A DNA stretch of 64,000 bases, from the NCBI GenBank assembly GCA_021521415.1, contig JAIQDT010009064.1:31984-95983 (forward strand), read 5' to 3'. Below are positions 33,041 through 45,809 of this stretch, in pieces. The translations under genes and the position numbers were made by a program. Every line of letters starts with the position of its first letter. The first letter of the stretch is position 1. Under the pieces are notes generated by a model, which was not told where the DNA came from, made no database searches, and worked only from the letters and a program-made list of their open reading frames with translations. Source of the stretch: Bidens hawaiensis. Taxonomy: Eukaryota; Streptophyta; Magnoliopsida; Asterales; Asteraceae.

Positions 33041-35308
33041 CGCATGACAACAGTTGCAGTTTCTTTGTCGAACATCCAGAATCTCATATTATCCAGGGTT
33101 CCGTCCGGAATTGCTTTGGGCACAGGAATATAAGTAGCCTTATTTATTGCTGGCCACATAACGTTTACCATAGTATTTCCCGTCCTTGGATCTCTAACCC
33201 CCTTTGCCTTCTTTAAGAATGACTCAACGGCTGTCATGTTCGGAAAAACCCTATCCACCTGATTTCTCAGAAAGTTCCAAAAGTCTGCAACTCTCTTATC
33301 ATGAGTTGGATTGTGAAATGGTGCATTGATAAGGTATCTGAGATCTACCTTTGTCCAGGATCCGAAATCCTTCATTTTCTTTTAGTACTCGGTATTCCCA
33401 GACCTTCGTTTAACCCACCACGTATTCTTCTCAGAATAAAAACCCATGACATAACCCCAGAACGGTCACCATACCTGTCAGAAAAACCCTTTTCAAATGT
33501 AACAATGAACTTATCTGGATGATCGGAAGATTCAACATTCTGGTTAGAGTTCTTTATAAAAATAATCTTCTTCTGAATTCGGTCCGACTGTTCATCAGAT
33601 CTGGGAGGTGCAGAAAAATATTGTTGTAGTGACTCAGATTCATCATGTTTTGAGTTGGATGACCACTAGAATTGCCACCTTGATCAATAGTGGGTGTCTT
33701 TGAAGTTGCGTCTTTGCTGCTCTTGAATTCATCCCCAAACTTTCGAATGAGTTTCTGTTGAAGGTCCAGATATATAGCAGTAAGACCACCCATACTTGAA
33801 TGAAGCTCTTTAATCTTATAATCCTTTTCTGATTTGCTAGCTTCAAGTTCTTGTATCCGCACATCTTTCACAACTGAGTCTTGTTCGAGTTCAAAGACTC
33901 GACGTTGTAAAGCCTGCATAACCACGGGTTCAGCTTCAAGTACAACTCCTTTTCCTTTTTCTGCATAAATTGATCTTGCATGGCAAGAATATAAGCAATC
34001 TTTTAAGAGGCACTGGAGCTTGACTGACCAGTCGGGTTGGATGATCCCGATGGCTTGTCAAAAACCGGAGTATCAGCTTCAAATTCAAATTCCCGAGCAA
34101 TATCCTTAAAAATCGTTTCTTGAGTTTGAAGCTCAGTAGTGGATGGACTTGTGTCAACGTGAGTCTCAGTAATGTCCAACTCACGTTCTTGTTGGCTTGG
34201 TGTAGTTTTAGTTGTGGTTTCAGTAATCAAAACGCCTGGTCTTGGATCTTTCTTTCCCCTTTTTCATGGAACAAGATTAGCGTCTGATTCTTCCGGAATG
34301 TCTTCATCTTGAGTTTCATCAACTGTATGAGGAGGTTTCAAAGCAGTTGACTGAACTAATTCCTTGAACTTCTCAAAATCCTTTTAATTGCTCAACAGAC
34401 GGAGCAGTTTCTGTTTCACGGTGTTCTGTTTCATCTTCATCTGAAATGCCCTCAAACGCAGCAGCACGCCCCTGAACCGGCGCCACATGCTCTTCCGCAA
34501 CCTGAGCACTGACTGACACAGTCTCAGTTTCAGTAAACCTGCCAAACATAACCAACTCGTGAAGGCCTTGATAAACCACCTTTGATCCCTTCCTAGACTG
34601 CTTCATCAATCCAAAAGTATTGGGTCCCATTGACTTCATATCCAGCGTCTCGACGGACTTAACAAGATCAGGATAATGTGAATCGGAGATCATCTATAAA
34701 AACCGATGATACATAAGAAACATCTCTTTCTTCTTTCCCTTCAAGTTTCTCATCATCTCATCGAACACGAACTTGGAGTAATTGTAGTTCAAATTCATGA
34801 TCAAAGCAACAACAACCGACATCTGAATGTGGCTAATCTCATCAGATCCCCTTTTCTTCCTGACACTCAAGTGAAGAACGTGTGTATCAAAAATCTCCAG
34901 TAAGGATGAAACAACTTCTTGATAGCAGGAGGATAAGATCCCTCATAGCCCATCCTGGCTAGAATTTCTATGACAACGTCAGCCGAATAATCCGTTGGAT
35001 AGTCAGGTTGATCTCCAAATAAAAGAACCTCGCGTATAATGGCCTCGAAGATAACCAGCGGCTTCTTTTGAACTTTGGAGTCTATAGTAACGACTCCACC
35101 TACTCCTTGCTGATTTATCGAGGCATTGTTCCAGAATTCCGTGATCATATTCTAGCATATGACATGAGTCTCTCGTAAGGCGTGAGAAATCCTGCAAGTG
35201 TTGAGACCGACTATCATGGACTTACTCCTTGTGTGCCAAAGGTGGATCAAATAGGTGTCTAGCTATATTATGAGTGTCAACGAACTTTAGTGGTGCCTGA
35301 TCAGCCAT
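33041..35308 (-). pseudogene. Sirevirus third ORF (after pol), frame-broken
   Basis: The start codon at 35308-35306 opens MADQAPLKFVDTHN, with a TAA 29 codons in. Later frames give TEFWNNASIN and an LFHPYWRFLIHTFF region (35148-34867), DSHYPDLVKSVETLDMKS (34693-34373), a Thr/Ser/Gln-rich linker (34230-34003), a coiled coil (33925-33554) and a globular C-terminal part KAKGVRDPRTGNTMVNVMWP (33375-33041). These resemble the uncharacterised third ORF of Asteraceae Sireviruses, sometimes called env-like, although I see no signal peptide or clear transmembrane segment. The last codons before 32962 are read into the LTR. At least five frame or stop breaks. Confidence 0.75.
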
Positions 35309-35507
35309 TACTGCAACAAACGAGTCAAGTTAGCAATAGTTTACACAACTTGAACAACAATCATAAGTTTAATGATATGATTTTAATTCTTCAAAGATTG
35401 AGGACCAATTATGAAAGAAATGGATTATATGGACCAAAAGTAAAACATAATAATAATTTTATAATAGATTTCGGTCTCAGATTTGAGTTCTTGGGCCAAT
35501 AACACTA

Positions 35508-35620
35508 AGAACAATGAGTTCTCAGTCAATGATAAGAGATCTCGGTCAGTCTATGTGTTGTCTGTCCAAAACCACCGAGAACAATGAGTTCTCAGTCAAT
35601 GATAAAAGATTTTGGTCAAC
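35508..35620 (-). repeat. Two-copy repeat, period 70 bp, in Sirevirus non-coding region
   Basis: AGAACAATGAGTTCTCAGTC followed by AATGATAAGAGAT occurs at 35508 and 35578. The CTCGGTCA/GACCGAGAA motif within it also recurs in the element's leader near 47810-48010. Confidence 0.8.
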
Positions 35621-36159
35621 GAAAGTCAGCCAAGAACTCTTGGTTTGACCAAGGGTTTTCTGTCAAATGGATTGAAAAGAAACCCTTTTGAATTCTGCCT
35701 AGATACTCGTATCATCTTCCCAAAAGATCGATAACTCCATTAACAGTAAGCCTGCAACAGATTCCTAATACTCAACCATGATATATTCTGTTGACAAAAC
35801 GGAATATATCATGGCTCGTATATGACTGGGTAATTACTTTTCCGCCTATCCTTTGGAGAGATGTATATGGAGACATGCACATTTATTCAAAATGACTCTC
35901 CACAGAAAGTTTAGCAAATTTAGTTTATATCACTTCAACTTTTAAGCATCATGGAAAGCTACCATACAGATCAATGACGGTTCTAGAGCCTTTTAAGCTT
36001 AATAACTTCACACGTTAGGCATACAAAAGCAATTTATCTATCCTTTTCCAAAGGTTGGATCAATTTTCATTTGAAAATAATTTCAAGCTTCAAAAATCTA
36101 TTAACTGAATAATCATATCACTTCACAGAAGACAGTTTAAAACTCAGTCACCCGGTCAC

Positions 36160-36425
36160 TCTTAGTTTTCAGGTGAATGGCTATCCCGTATGTCCACAAG
36201 TGGTTAACAGGACCAAAAACATATGAGAATACATGTCCCTCCAACTTAGAGTTACCGACATAATTTTAAGTGAAAGAATTCAAAAACAAAACACATCACA
36301 ATCCCCCCGTATGCTTTCAGTCTTTAGGTAAATGGCTATTCTGTGAATCTACGAGTAGATAACCGGACCAAACATATGCAAGTATATGTCCTTCAAACTT
36401 GAGCAGCCAACATAAATTTAAGCAA
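36160..36425 (-). repeat. Two diverged 155-bp blocks between pol and third ORF
   Basis: A block around AGGTGAATGGCTATCCCGT at 36171 recurs as AGGTAAATGGCTATTCTGT at 36326. Both are followed by GGACCAAA, ATATG and ATGTCC motifs and CCAACATAAATTTAAG-type ends. Each has a purine tract nearby on the minus strand (GGGGGGATTGTGATG at 36303-36289). Sireviruses are known for conserved repeated motifs in non-coding regions. Confidence 0.7.
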
Positions 36426-36581
36426 GAGTGAAAAAGAAGAAAACCGCACACACACCTTTTTGACCTCCATTTTTTAATAAATATTAAAATGCACACACAC
36501 ACTCTTTTTGACTTTTTGATTTTTCTTCCCTTAAATATGTTCAAATTTAGAAAAGATGTACAAATTTATACTCAAAAAGAC

Positions 36582-39500
36582 TCAATCCTTGAAACGAAGC
36601 ATTTCAAGAAAACTCACAAGCACATTAAATCTGGCTGTTCCTACCGGTTTTGTAAATAAGTCTGCCACATTATTATAAGTGTGAACTTGCTCAAGATGAA
36701 TTAATTTTCGATTGTAACAGTCGCGAATAAAGTGAATTTTGATGTCAATGTGCTTGGTTTTTGAGTGTTGAACCGGATTTTTAACAATTGCAATGGCAGC
36801 ATCATTATCACAAAAGATAGGGGTGTCAAGAAATTCCAAACCGTAGTCCAGCAATTGATGTTGCATCCAGATAACCTGTGAGTAGCAAGCTGACACATCA
36901 ACATATTTAGCCTCGGCAGCTGATGTAGATAGTGTTTGTTGCTTCTTGCATTGCCATGAGATGAGACAATCGCCCAAGAACTGACATCCGGTAGATGTGG
37001 ATTTCCTGTCAATGTCATCTCTACCATAATTGCTATCTGGAAAATCTTAAAGATCAAAATATGAGTTTTTGGGATACCAAACCCCTAACTTCGATTGTCC
37101 CTTCAGATATCTAAAAATACTTTTAACACCAATTAAATGAGAGAGTTTAGGGTTAGCCTGGAAATGAGCACATTGGTAGACAGCGAACATGATGCCAGGA
37201 CGACTGGCGGTGAGATACATCAGGGACCCGATCTTTGATAGATAGTATGTTTGATCTACGGGACTCCCTTCAGGATCAGAGGACATGAGAAGCCTTTCCG
37301 CCATAGGAGTGGTATCACTCTTGGTGTCTTGAAATTCAAATTTGGTTAGCATATCTTCAACATACTTTCCTTGATGCAACAATATTCCTGTCGAACTCTG
37401 ACGAACCTGCAACCTCAGAAACGTTGTCATTTCTCCCAACGAGCTCATCTCAAACTTCTTCTTTATTACTTCTTCAAATTCAGAACACAACTTAGCACTG
37501 GTAGACCCGAAAATAATGTCATCCACATAAATCTAAACCATAATCAAATCTTTTCCGACAGTTTTAAGGAACAAAGTTTGATTAATGGTCCCTCTTTTAT
37601 AACCATGAACCAGAAGTTGTGCAATGTAGCATACCACGCCCGAGGGGCTTGATGAAGACCGTACAATGCTTTATCTAACTTGTAGACATGAGTGGGATTC
37701 TTTGAGTCTACAAACCCCGGTGACTAGTCCACGTAAATCTCCTCTTTGACTTCTTCATACAAAAACGCGGTTTTAACATCCATCTGATAAACCGTAAAAC
37801 CCATAAACGACGCATAGGCCAAAAAAATCCGAGTGGCTTCAATTCTAGCTACGGGAGCATAAAATTCAGTGTAATCCAAACCTTCAACCTGACGAAAACC
37901 ACGAACGACTAACCATACCTTGTTTCTAACAATAACCCCTGTGTTAGGTTGCTTGTTTCGGAAAACCCATCTCGTATCTAGTGCTTTCTTTCCCACCGGC
38001 AGCTCAACCAATATCCATACATTCAATTTATCAAACTGAGTTAATTCTTCATGCATAACGTCCACCCAGCTCGGTTCCTGAAGAGCCATTTCTGCCGACT
38101 TTTGTTCAATCTAAGAGATAAAACAAGAAAACAAGCAACTATTTATGTCTCATGTCTGACTTCTGGTGGATATGCCTGTCTCAAGAGGACCTATGACATT
38201 CTCAAGTGGATGATTTCATTGGATTCTTAATGAAATCGATTTTTCAGGAACAACACTGGTAGAGGGTAAGTTTGATAGGTTCTCATCAATCTTAGTGAGG
38301 GGATTCTTCCATCCTGAAGCCGCTAACTATATGAATACGAGGTGCTGGCAACGTATACTTCCGAAAAATTGACGAATAGGATTATCCCCCTCAACTATTG
38401 GAACTTTTTCTGATGAGATTGGTGAGGACACAGTTTTAGTATCATCTTTTGATTGATTTACAGACACAGACAGAGTGATATCGAGAGATTCTGTGAGATC
38501 ATCATCCAGAATTGGAGATATATGAGAGACAGTAGGCAAATCTTCTTTCTTAGCATCTACGGTGGAGTCACCTGAAGTTTCCGTGTCGACAACCGGAAGC
38601 ACATTGAAGGTTTGAAGATTTCATTGTAATCGAACAACCAGTCGGGACCAACACGAGCATCGGTCACGTTTTCTTCCAACCAACGTACATCATATGATTC
38701 TAGAATTTGCTTGGTTGACTTATTGTAGACTCTGTAGCTAGTACGACCAGCATAACCAACGAAATAACAGTCATCAGCTTTGGCCCCAAATTTTGGATTT
38801 GACTCAAGATTCAGTAGAGTACATGGGCAACCAAACGCTCTGAAATGTGCAACTGTGGGATTATGACCATAGACAACTCATATGGAGTTTTCATTTGAGC
38901 CTTGTTGATTATCACCGATTCTGAACATAGCAGGCCGTATTAACAACTTCTGCCCAGATGAATAACAGCAGCTTTGAGTCACAAAACATGTCCTTGCTGC
39001 TTCAATAAGAGTACTGTTTCGTCTTTCAGCCACACCATTCTGTTGTGGTGTCCGAGCTGAACTGTATTGTCGAAACACCCCCTTTTCTGAACAAAAGTGA
39101 TTCAATGAAGCATTCTTGAATTTTGTGCCATTTTCGCAACGAATGCCCTTCAGCCACAAATTAAGTTGATTCTCCATAAGCACCATGAACCTCTTGATCA
39201 TTCTGCAGTTTCACTCTTATTTGACAAGAAAAACACCCAAGTAAAATGTGAGTAGTCATCAGTAAAAACGAGACAATAAGAGCTGCGAGAAAGACTCAAA
39301 ACATGAACCGGACCGAAAAGGTCCATATGCAGTAACTGAAAAACAGATGGAATGGTATTAATCAATTTCGGCTTATACGTTTTTCGATAGTGTTTACCAA
39401 AGGCACAAGCCAAACACTTTTCAACAGTTACATAATCTTTGACGGGTAAACCACGCACCAAATCATTTTTAGCAAGACGGTTTAAGTTTTTCACATTTGC

Positions 39501-39964
39501 ATGACGAAGACGACGATGCCAAAGCATGGCATTATGTTCTGACACTTTTGAAAACAAACAGGTTATTTCATCAGGAACATATTTGTTCATGTCGATCACG
39601 TGGCGTTTTCTTTTCTCTGTGATTGAACAAGAATCTAGTATTCTGGTATGATGATACCAGGTTTTAAAATTAAACACTCTTTATTAGTGAAATGAGTTGG
39701 AAAACCCTTTATCACATGTTTGTGACACGCTTAACAAACTGTGCTTCAACTCAGGAACAAAATTAACATTTTCAAATTTTAGAACACCATTACTAACTGT
39801 ACCCTTCTGAGTAACCTTCCCCTTTTCTTCTCTTCAAAGGATACATACCCACCGTTAAATATTTGAATATCGTGTATCTGGGAAATGTCTCCTGTCATGT
39901 GCCTGGAACAGCCACTCTCAACATACCAAGGTCTGATGATATTCCTCCATAGCTGTTCCTTCAC
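36582..39964 (-). pseudogene. Sirevirus pol: protease, integrase, RT, RNase H, frame-broken
   Basis: Protease WYVESGCSRHMTG (39964-39779) has Glu where the catalytic Asp belongs. Integrase zinc and GAG-pre-integrase region 39677-39198 (WHRRLRHANVKNL, KCLACAFGKH). Integrase core 39201-38878 has CENGTKF (Glu at the second catalytic position) and RTPQQNGVAERRN. Reverse transcriptase 38089-37047: [12 protein letters not shown], then a TAG directly after EEIYVD (37724), then MDDIIFGST. RNase H 36977-36582: STSAAEAKYV, FCDNDAAI, KHIDIKIHFIRD, ADLFTKPV. Several frames are needed to read it. The family is certain and function is lost. Confidence 0.9.
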
Positions 39965-40331
39965 GATGTGCGAGATTAGTTAGACTTTGGTACCCAGTCC
40001 GTAGTAACACTGGGTACACCTGAATTATCTACACTTGTCACGGGTTGCCATGACATATCTTCACGATTATCTAATATAGAAGTTAAAACCTTTTTTACTA
40101 GAGACTTAGGCAACCATTCATATCTACCGTTATAAGATTTACTGTTGTTTGTACGAATGGATGGTTTAGTCTTTGGTTTGCGAGTGGGGAAAACAAATGA
40201 ATTGTTTTCCCGACAGGCTTTGACTTAAAAACTGAGTTGGTTTTTGGAATCAAAACACGGTTCCTATTATTCCTACCAAACATGTTAGGCTTGGTCTGAT
40301 GAGAACTAAACCTACCAGATTTGTTTCTGTT

Positions 40332-41858
40332 TCAATCATAGTCAGAGGGATTTGTCTGGTGATACCCGAAATTTAATCGATAGGTATCACGAGTCATATT
40401 CCTCTGATACAACCCATAGTATGGAACATATGGACGACGTGGACAGTTTCTAGCAATATGACCAGGAATCCCACAATTAAAACATGTTTGACGTTTTATA
40501 TGAAAATCATTCTGGTCGATTCTTTGTCTTAACCTATTGTGTGGATCAGATTGCTTAGTTTGATGTTTACCGTTTGACATGTTGTTTGGTTCAACACCCT
40601 TTTGTTTGTTTGAGCATCCCTCTTTAAAAAACTTGGGTGGTGTGTAATTTGTAGTAAACTTCTTATTTTTGTTTTTCTTATTAAAAACCACATCATCAGA
40701 TTTCAAAGTTTTAACAGAATCAACCACACAATTGTCTTTGCTCTTAAAACCAAAGCCCACAAAAATAGTCGAAATAACAAAATTCAAAACAGGTAGTTTT
40801 AAAGAAACATTAGAATTAATATCTTTATTAAGTGAAACACAGGAGTCATCATCCTCATCAGTCCATTCCTCAATGACTAATTTCTCTGCACATGAAGTAA
40901 ACACATTAGAGTAGTTCACTACTGAGGTGGATGAAGGTGCATTCACAAGATCAGCCATATCATCTTTATCTTGTTTACCATACTTCATGCCCTTTACCTT
41001 TTTTTCCTGCTCTTTGGTAAGAGGAAGACCAATATAGTTGTCATTGTATGGTGGGGGTACCTGACTATACCCTATACCCTCACTTGCATTTTCTTTCCAC
41101 CACAACTAATAGTTAATCATTGAATTGACCACTTTACCGGAACCTTCGAAAATTTTAAAATCAAGTTCAGCCCTTTCAAATTTAGTAATTAAATTTAAAA
41201 TCTCTGTTTTGGAGGCTCCCAGTTTAGCGGTTAATTCAGCATTTTTCTGTTTGGCATCTAGGTGGTGACAACATTTTATACAGAATTCAGACTTAAGCTT
41301 AGAAAAATCCTTCTTATGTGCTTCTATTTTATCTAGGAAGGCTTTCTCATTAATCTTAAGTTTAGAGTTTTCAGATTGTACCACTTCCATTTCTGTAATC
41401 AAGTTATCATTGCTAAGTTTATACAAATTTATCTTATCAATGCAATCTTGGGAACATGATTGAGAACTTACCTCAGATGAGCTGGGAGAAGTGAATGCCA
41501 TGAACGCGAAGTGAATTTCCTTAACTTGCTCCTCAGCAGCATTTTCTTCTTTAGTGTTTTCAACATGAGCATAATTAGCAGTCTGATTGCTAATGTTGAG
41601 AGCAGCCATCTGATCAACCCAAGAAAATTGTTGAGCAACCAAACCCCTTTAACCATTTTCGTAGATACCTCCAACTTCCAGTATTTCCCAATGGAACCAA
41701 TGCCCTTTCTGTGTTTTCTTCATTTGCTGGTTTGATACATTCACTAGCAAAGTGACCAGGCTCGTGACAATTGTAACACCTCAAAGTGTCCTTGTTAAAG
41801 CCCACATTCTGATTATTTGGCTCATTCCAATTATTCCTTCCCGTTCTCTTAGTAAATT
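40332..41858 (-). pseudogene. Sirevirus gag, C-terminal part with two zinc knuckles
   Basis: Minus strand from the edge of the nested gypsy LTR. CYNCHEPGHFASEC (near 41800) is the first CCHC knuckle. A coiled-coil segment follows at 41642-41106 (DCIDKINLYKLSNDNLITEM), then 41105-40332 with acidic and basic stretches and the second knuckle CFNCGIPGHIARNC. A large Gag with two widely spaced CCHC motifs and a coiled coil is usual for Sireviruses. The reading frame changes between these parts. About 370 bp to the protease (40331-39965) continues as degraded linker. Confidence 0.85.
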
Positions 41859-44105
41859 TGTAATAAACGAAAATCAAAACCCAAAAATATATAAATATAA
41901 ATTAATGTGTCGAGTTTAAAATGAGTTGATAGCTAGTAAAACTGATCAAATAATAACGTCGACTAACCGAACGTGATATATATAATAAATATTATCTAAT
42001 CAACATGTGCATGGTTAAAAATTAATATAATAATAAAAGTGAAGTCAAATTGTAATTAGATGGTGAAATATCCACGTGACTTTCCAGCGAAAACTTGAGC
42101 AACAAACAACCAACTTACTTAGGAGTATGAACACGCTTATAACTCGTTTAATATATATACACGATATATACGAAGGAAATCCGCATCACAAACAACTTCT
42201 TTTATCAAAACCTCAAATATCTAGTTATCCCTATCGCATTCGCCGCCGCACTGCAACTCGCCGGAGAAACCGCTGCCATCGTAGCCACAGCTACGCGAGT
42301 TCTCACTGACGCCGCTAGTAGTCATACACCACCGCTTGCCTCCGCTCTTTGTGTTTCCGCATTAAGCCGCTGCCACCGGGAACTCGCTGAGTACCGCCGC
42401 CACGAATCCACCACCGGAAAGTACTATCGCCACTCGGTGGAAGTTTGAAACCAACCGTTCACCTCGATTCAAGGTAATATTACGTGCGCTGTTAGTTCGA
42501 TTGTTATTTTGAACGAAATTCCTTTGGCTATAAATATTGTTTTAAAATAAAAGTTTCTAAATAATAATAATAATAATAATAATAATAGAAATAATAATAA
42601 TAAATAAGTATAGGGGTCACCATAAAAATAATGTGAAGAAGGTAATGGTTTGTTCAAACATGAAGCCCACTCTTTCAATATAAAATTTGTTGTAGTAAGG
42701 CATATTTTATTTTTATGAAAATATGATAATGTGCTACAGATATATCCATGCATATGCTATTAAAATCAACTTCTACTTGAATTAACTTTTCATGAATCAA
42801 GAGTACTTCTTTTATATTCGATGAGTTAAATATTATAAGCCTACGAGCTGAACAGTAAAATTTTTTGGGATTGTCAGATATTAAAAGCAAGTCAGTTAGT
42901 ACTTAAACACTGACAATAAACGCGGATACCAAAACTATAACATAAATTACAATAATATTGTAGGGTCTCGTGACGTTTAATAAAGCTTTAGTCCTTTTAC
43001 GGTTATTGCTACTCACTTATAAGGTACGGATTATGCGGTCTTTTACTTGTAGTGTAAATATTATTTTCATCATTCTCATAGTGTATGGACTTCGTGGTCT
43101 TACACTTGTAGCGTCATACCGTGTCTTTGCTCTCATAGTATATGGATTCTTGAGTCGTTAATCGCGTTATAATTATTGAGTTGATTCATAGTATCATGTC
43201 ACCGTTATTAAATAGTTTCGTTTATTTATTGCATATTGTTATTGTTCAATTGATAAGTGAAATTGTAATGCATGCGATATAATATAATTTATTGCACTCA
43301 TTATCACATGTTCCTAAATTGTCATTGTACATTGACTGATTGTTATTGAGACAGTATATTGATATTAACCATTGTTATTGTCTTTATTTGACCTCAATAT
43401 CCGAGCATTTATACACATACGAGGACGTAGGGGTCAATCGAGGCACTTTTGACATGCTCTATCTATGGCTGAGCGATTATTCTACAACGTCTCTATATTA
43501 TTGTGCGATGAGAGCATTAACTGATTACTGAGAGGCGTATGCATCGATCCTAGGTTAATTGTTACTGGACTAAGATGGTTAGGTGTGTGTGCCCACATTC
43601 CTATCTCACTTAATTATTGGTGCATTAGTCTGCAGCTAATGTACATCCTGTTATTGTTATTGGTACTGGCTCACATGGGTATTTCCATAGTAGATTATTA
43701 TGTATTGATTCATAACTGATCATTAGCGTATTGTTAGTGTTACCGGCTCATAGACTATACTTGTTTCTCCTTTGATTGTTTATTGTATTGTATTGCATTG
43801 TTCTTCATTGTTTGTTATTGCTATTGTTTCCTTCGTTACTGGGCAATTTTTGGCTCATCCGTGTTTATTTGTTTTGTGTTTTCTTTAATTTTTTACAGGT
43901 ACTCAAGGGAACTAGGGAAATGTATGATAAGAGAGTAAAAGTAAAATACTAGAAGTTGGAAAACGAGGAACCTAAATAATTTCATTTAAGTGAAACAACT
44001 TTATTTATTTTCGTTGTTTATGATGTTAAACCTTTTTGGTATTGAATGCTTTTAAACTTTTAAATTTGGATTTTTATCGTGTCCTAACCAGGTTGGGGTG
44101 TTACA
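41859..44105 (+). repeat. 5' LTR of nested gypsy element
   Basis: 2,247 bp. A GC-rich UTR-like patch (42230-42470, CGCCGGAGAAACCGCTGCC) is followed by a donor ATTCAAG|GTAATATT at 42474. ORFs in the patch (for example 42076-42309) are probably untranslated leader. Confidence 0.9.
42559..42604. repeat. (AAT)n microsatellite inside LTR
   Basis: About 14 AAT units with one interruption. The 3' LTR has a shorter version near 46511-46532. Confidence 0.9.
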
Positions 44106-44109
44106 GTTA

Positions 44110-44121
44110 TGGTATCAGAGC
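44110..44121 (+). other. Primer binding site of nested gypsy element
   Basis: TGGTATCAGAGC four bases after the 5' LTR end. Confidence 0.9.
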
Positions 44122-44296
44122 TTAGGCTCTTTCCTGTCGAAACGTAAAAATATTTTTATTTTAAAACCAAAATAAATAAGACATGTGAGGATTGGGTAGA
44201 CGTTGGGTTATGATTCCATCTCTTGTTTTCTTCTTCATTCCGATTCGCTTCATGAACTATTCGTTCCGATATGAAAATGTTCTAATTATATTTTAG

Positions 44297-45404
44297 ATAC
44301 CTCCATGTCGCGATCCTAATAATTCTGGTGGAGCAAACCCACCTAATCCAGCTCTTATAGCCACCGTCACTCAAGTTGTTACTGCTATGCTACTGAACAT
44401 CATTAATGCCATACATAACCAGGGAGGAGGTGCCGGAGGTAATCCACCTGTAGGTATTCATACTTGGCTAGAGAAATTTCAGAAGCAGAAACCAAGACCT
44501 TTCAGTAAGGCCGCCACACCAAATTTAGCAAGAGACTGGATTGCTCACATTGAGAAGATATTTCGTATGCTAGGAGTTGAAGACCAATACAAGGCCAGAT
44601 TGGCATCGTATAAGCTAGAAGATGATGCACAAACTTGGTGGGAAGGTGCGCTAATAGAAAGAGGAGGAGATCAATTTGTTGAAAATCTATCTTGGGCAAA
44701 CTTTCATTCTATTTTCTTTGAGAAGTATTTCACTACTGTAGATAAGAGCCACTACGCTCGAGAGTATCATAGCCTTTATCAGCGAGATGATGAGACACTT
44801 TCTGAATTCACTGATCGATTATACTTGTTGATTGGATTCCTTGGAGCAGCTGCCGGAAAACCTGAGGAACAAGCAGAAAAAAAACCAATGAGTTGTATGT
44901 GACCGGGTTCGTAGATCAATCATTCATTCGACTTTCGCTACTTTAGCAAAAGAAGTTAAAGCTGCAAAGAAGGCTGATATGGAAAGGTAGGCATTTCTAG
45001 GAAGTTCTGATGATAGCCGAAAGAGAAACAGGGATGGGAACTGTACTGGTGAGTCATCTCAAGGGTCATTAGGAAAACAGACTAAACCATGGCAAGGTAG
45101 GACTCGAAACTAGCAACCAAACCAAGCTCAACCCGTAAACTAGAGAGGAAACCAGAACACTGCACCGATTCCTTTATGTGAACATTGTAACAAACCTCAC
45201 CAAGGCGTTTTCCACCTAATTACTGGAGCTTGTCTTAGGTGTGGGGAGATGGGGCATATTGTTAGAGATTGCCCTCTGGCCAGGAACCGAATAGATGACA
45301 CTACTAGAGGATCTACTATGTCACCTACTACTGGAGGACGAGTGTTTACATTGACTGCTGGAGAAAACGCCAGTACTCCAAGTATAGTTTTCTTTCATTC
45401 CTAA
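44297..45404 (+). pseudogene. Gypsy gag remnant
   Basis: Begins after an acceptor TTATATTTTAG with ATACCTCCATGTCGCGATCC, where the initiator ATG has become ATA. The frame reads DPNNSGGANPPNP, then gag core residues ARDWIAHIEKIFRMLGVEDQ, QTWWEGA and YHSLYQRDDETLSEF up to 44902. There the frame shifts and stops. The C-terminal zinc-knuckle region persists: CEHCNKPHQGVFH, then CLRCGEMGHIVRDC, ending VFTLTAGENAS near 45370. Several further in-frame stops lie between. It would not make a functional Gag. Confidence 0.85.
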
Positions 45405-45795
45405 TAACCGTAACCAGCATGCGCTCATTGATTCTAGTTTCGTTAAGTTGTTCGTGTCTCTATTGTTATCGATACATTAGGTGGTACTCTTTCTAGTATG
45501 ATTTGTTTTCCTTACTAATTTGCCTCATACGTGCTAGCTGATGTCAGGGTAACCCACTCTGTGTTCTTTTAATTTATGCCAAACTTCTTAAAATGCGTGC
45601 CTCTTCAACTCTTTGTTCTTTTAGTTGTTGTTACCTCTCTGTCAAAAGTAATTGTCTATGTATTGTATAATATTGTTCCTAATTTTAGCAGTCTTAAATT
45701 TCGAGGTTGAAATTGTCTTTAGGGGGTAAAATGTTGTTGAAATATTCGAACGTGTAGTGAAGTATAACACAAATTTTGAGGACGAAATTTCTTTT

Positions 45796-45808
45796 AAGGG
45801 AGGTAGAA
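45796..45808 (+). other. Polypurine tract of nested gypsy element
   Basis: AAGGGAGGTAGAA just before the TG of the 3' LTR. It is preceded by GAGGACGAAATTTC, the same motif as before the PPT of the intact element. Confidence 0.85.
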
Positions 45809-45809
45809 T

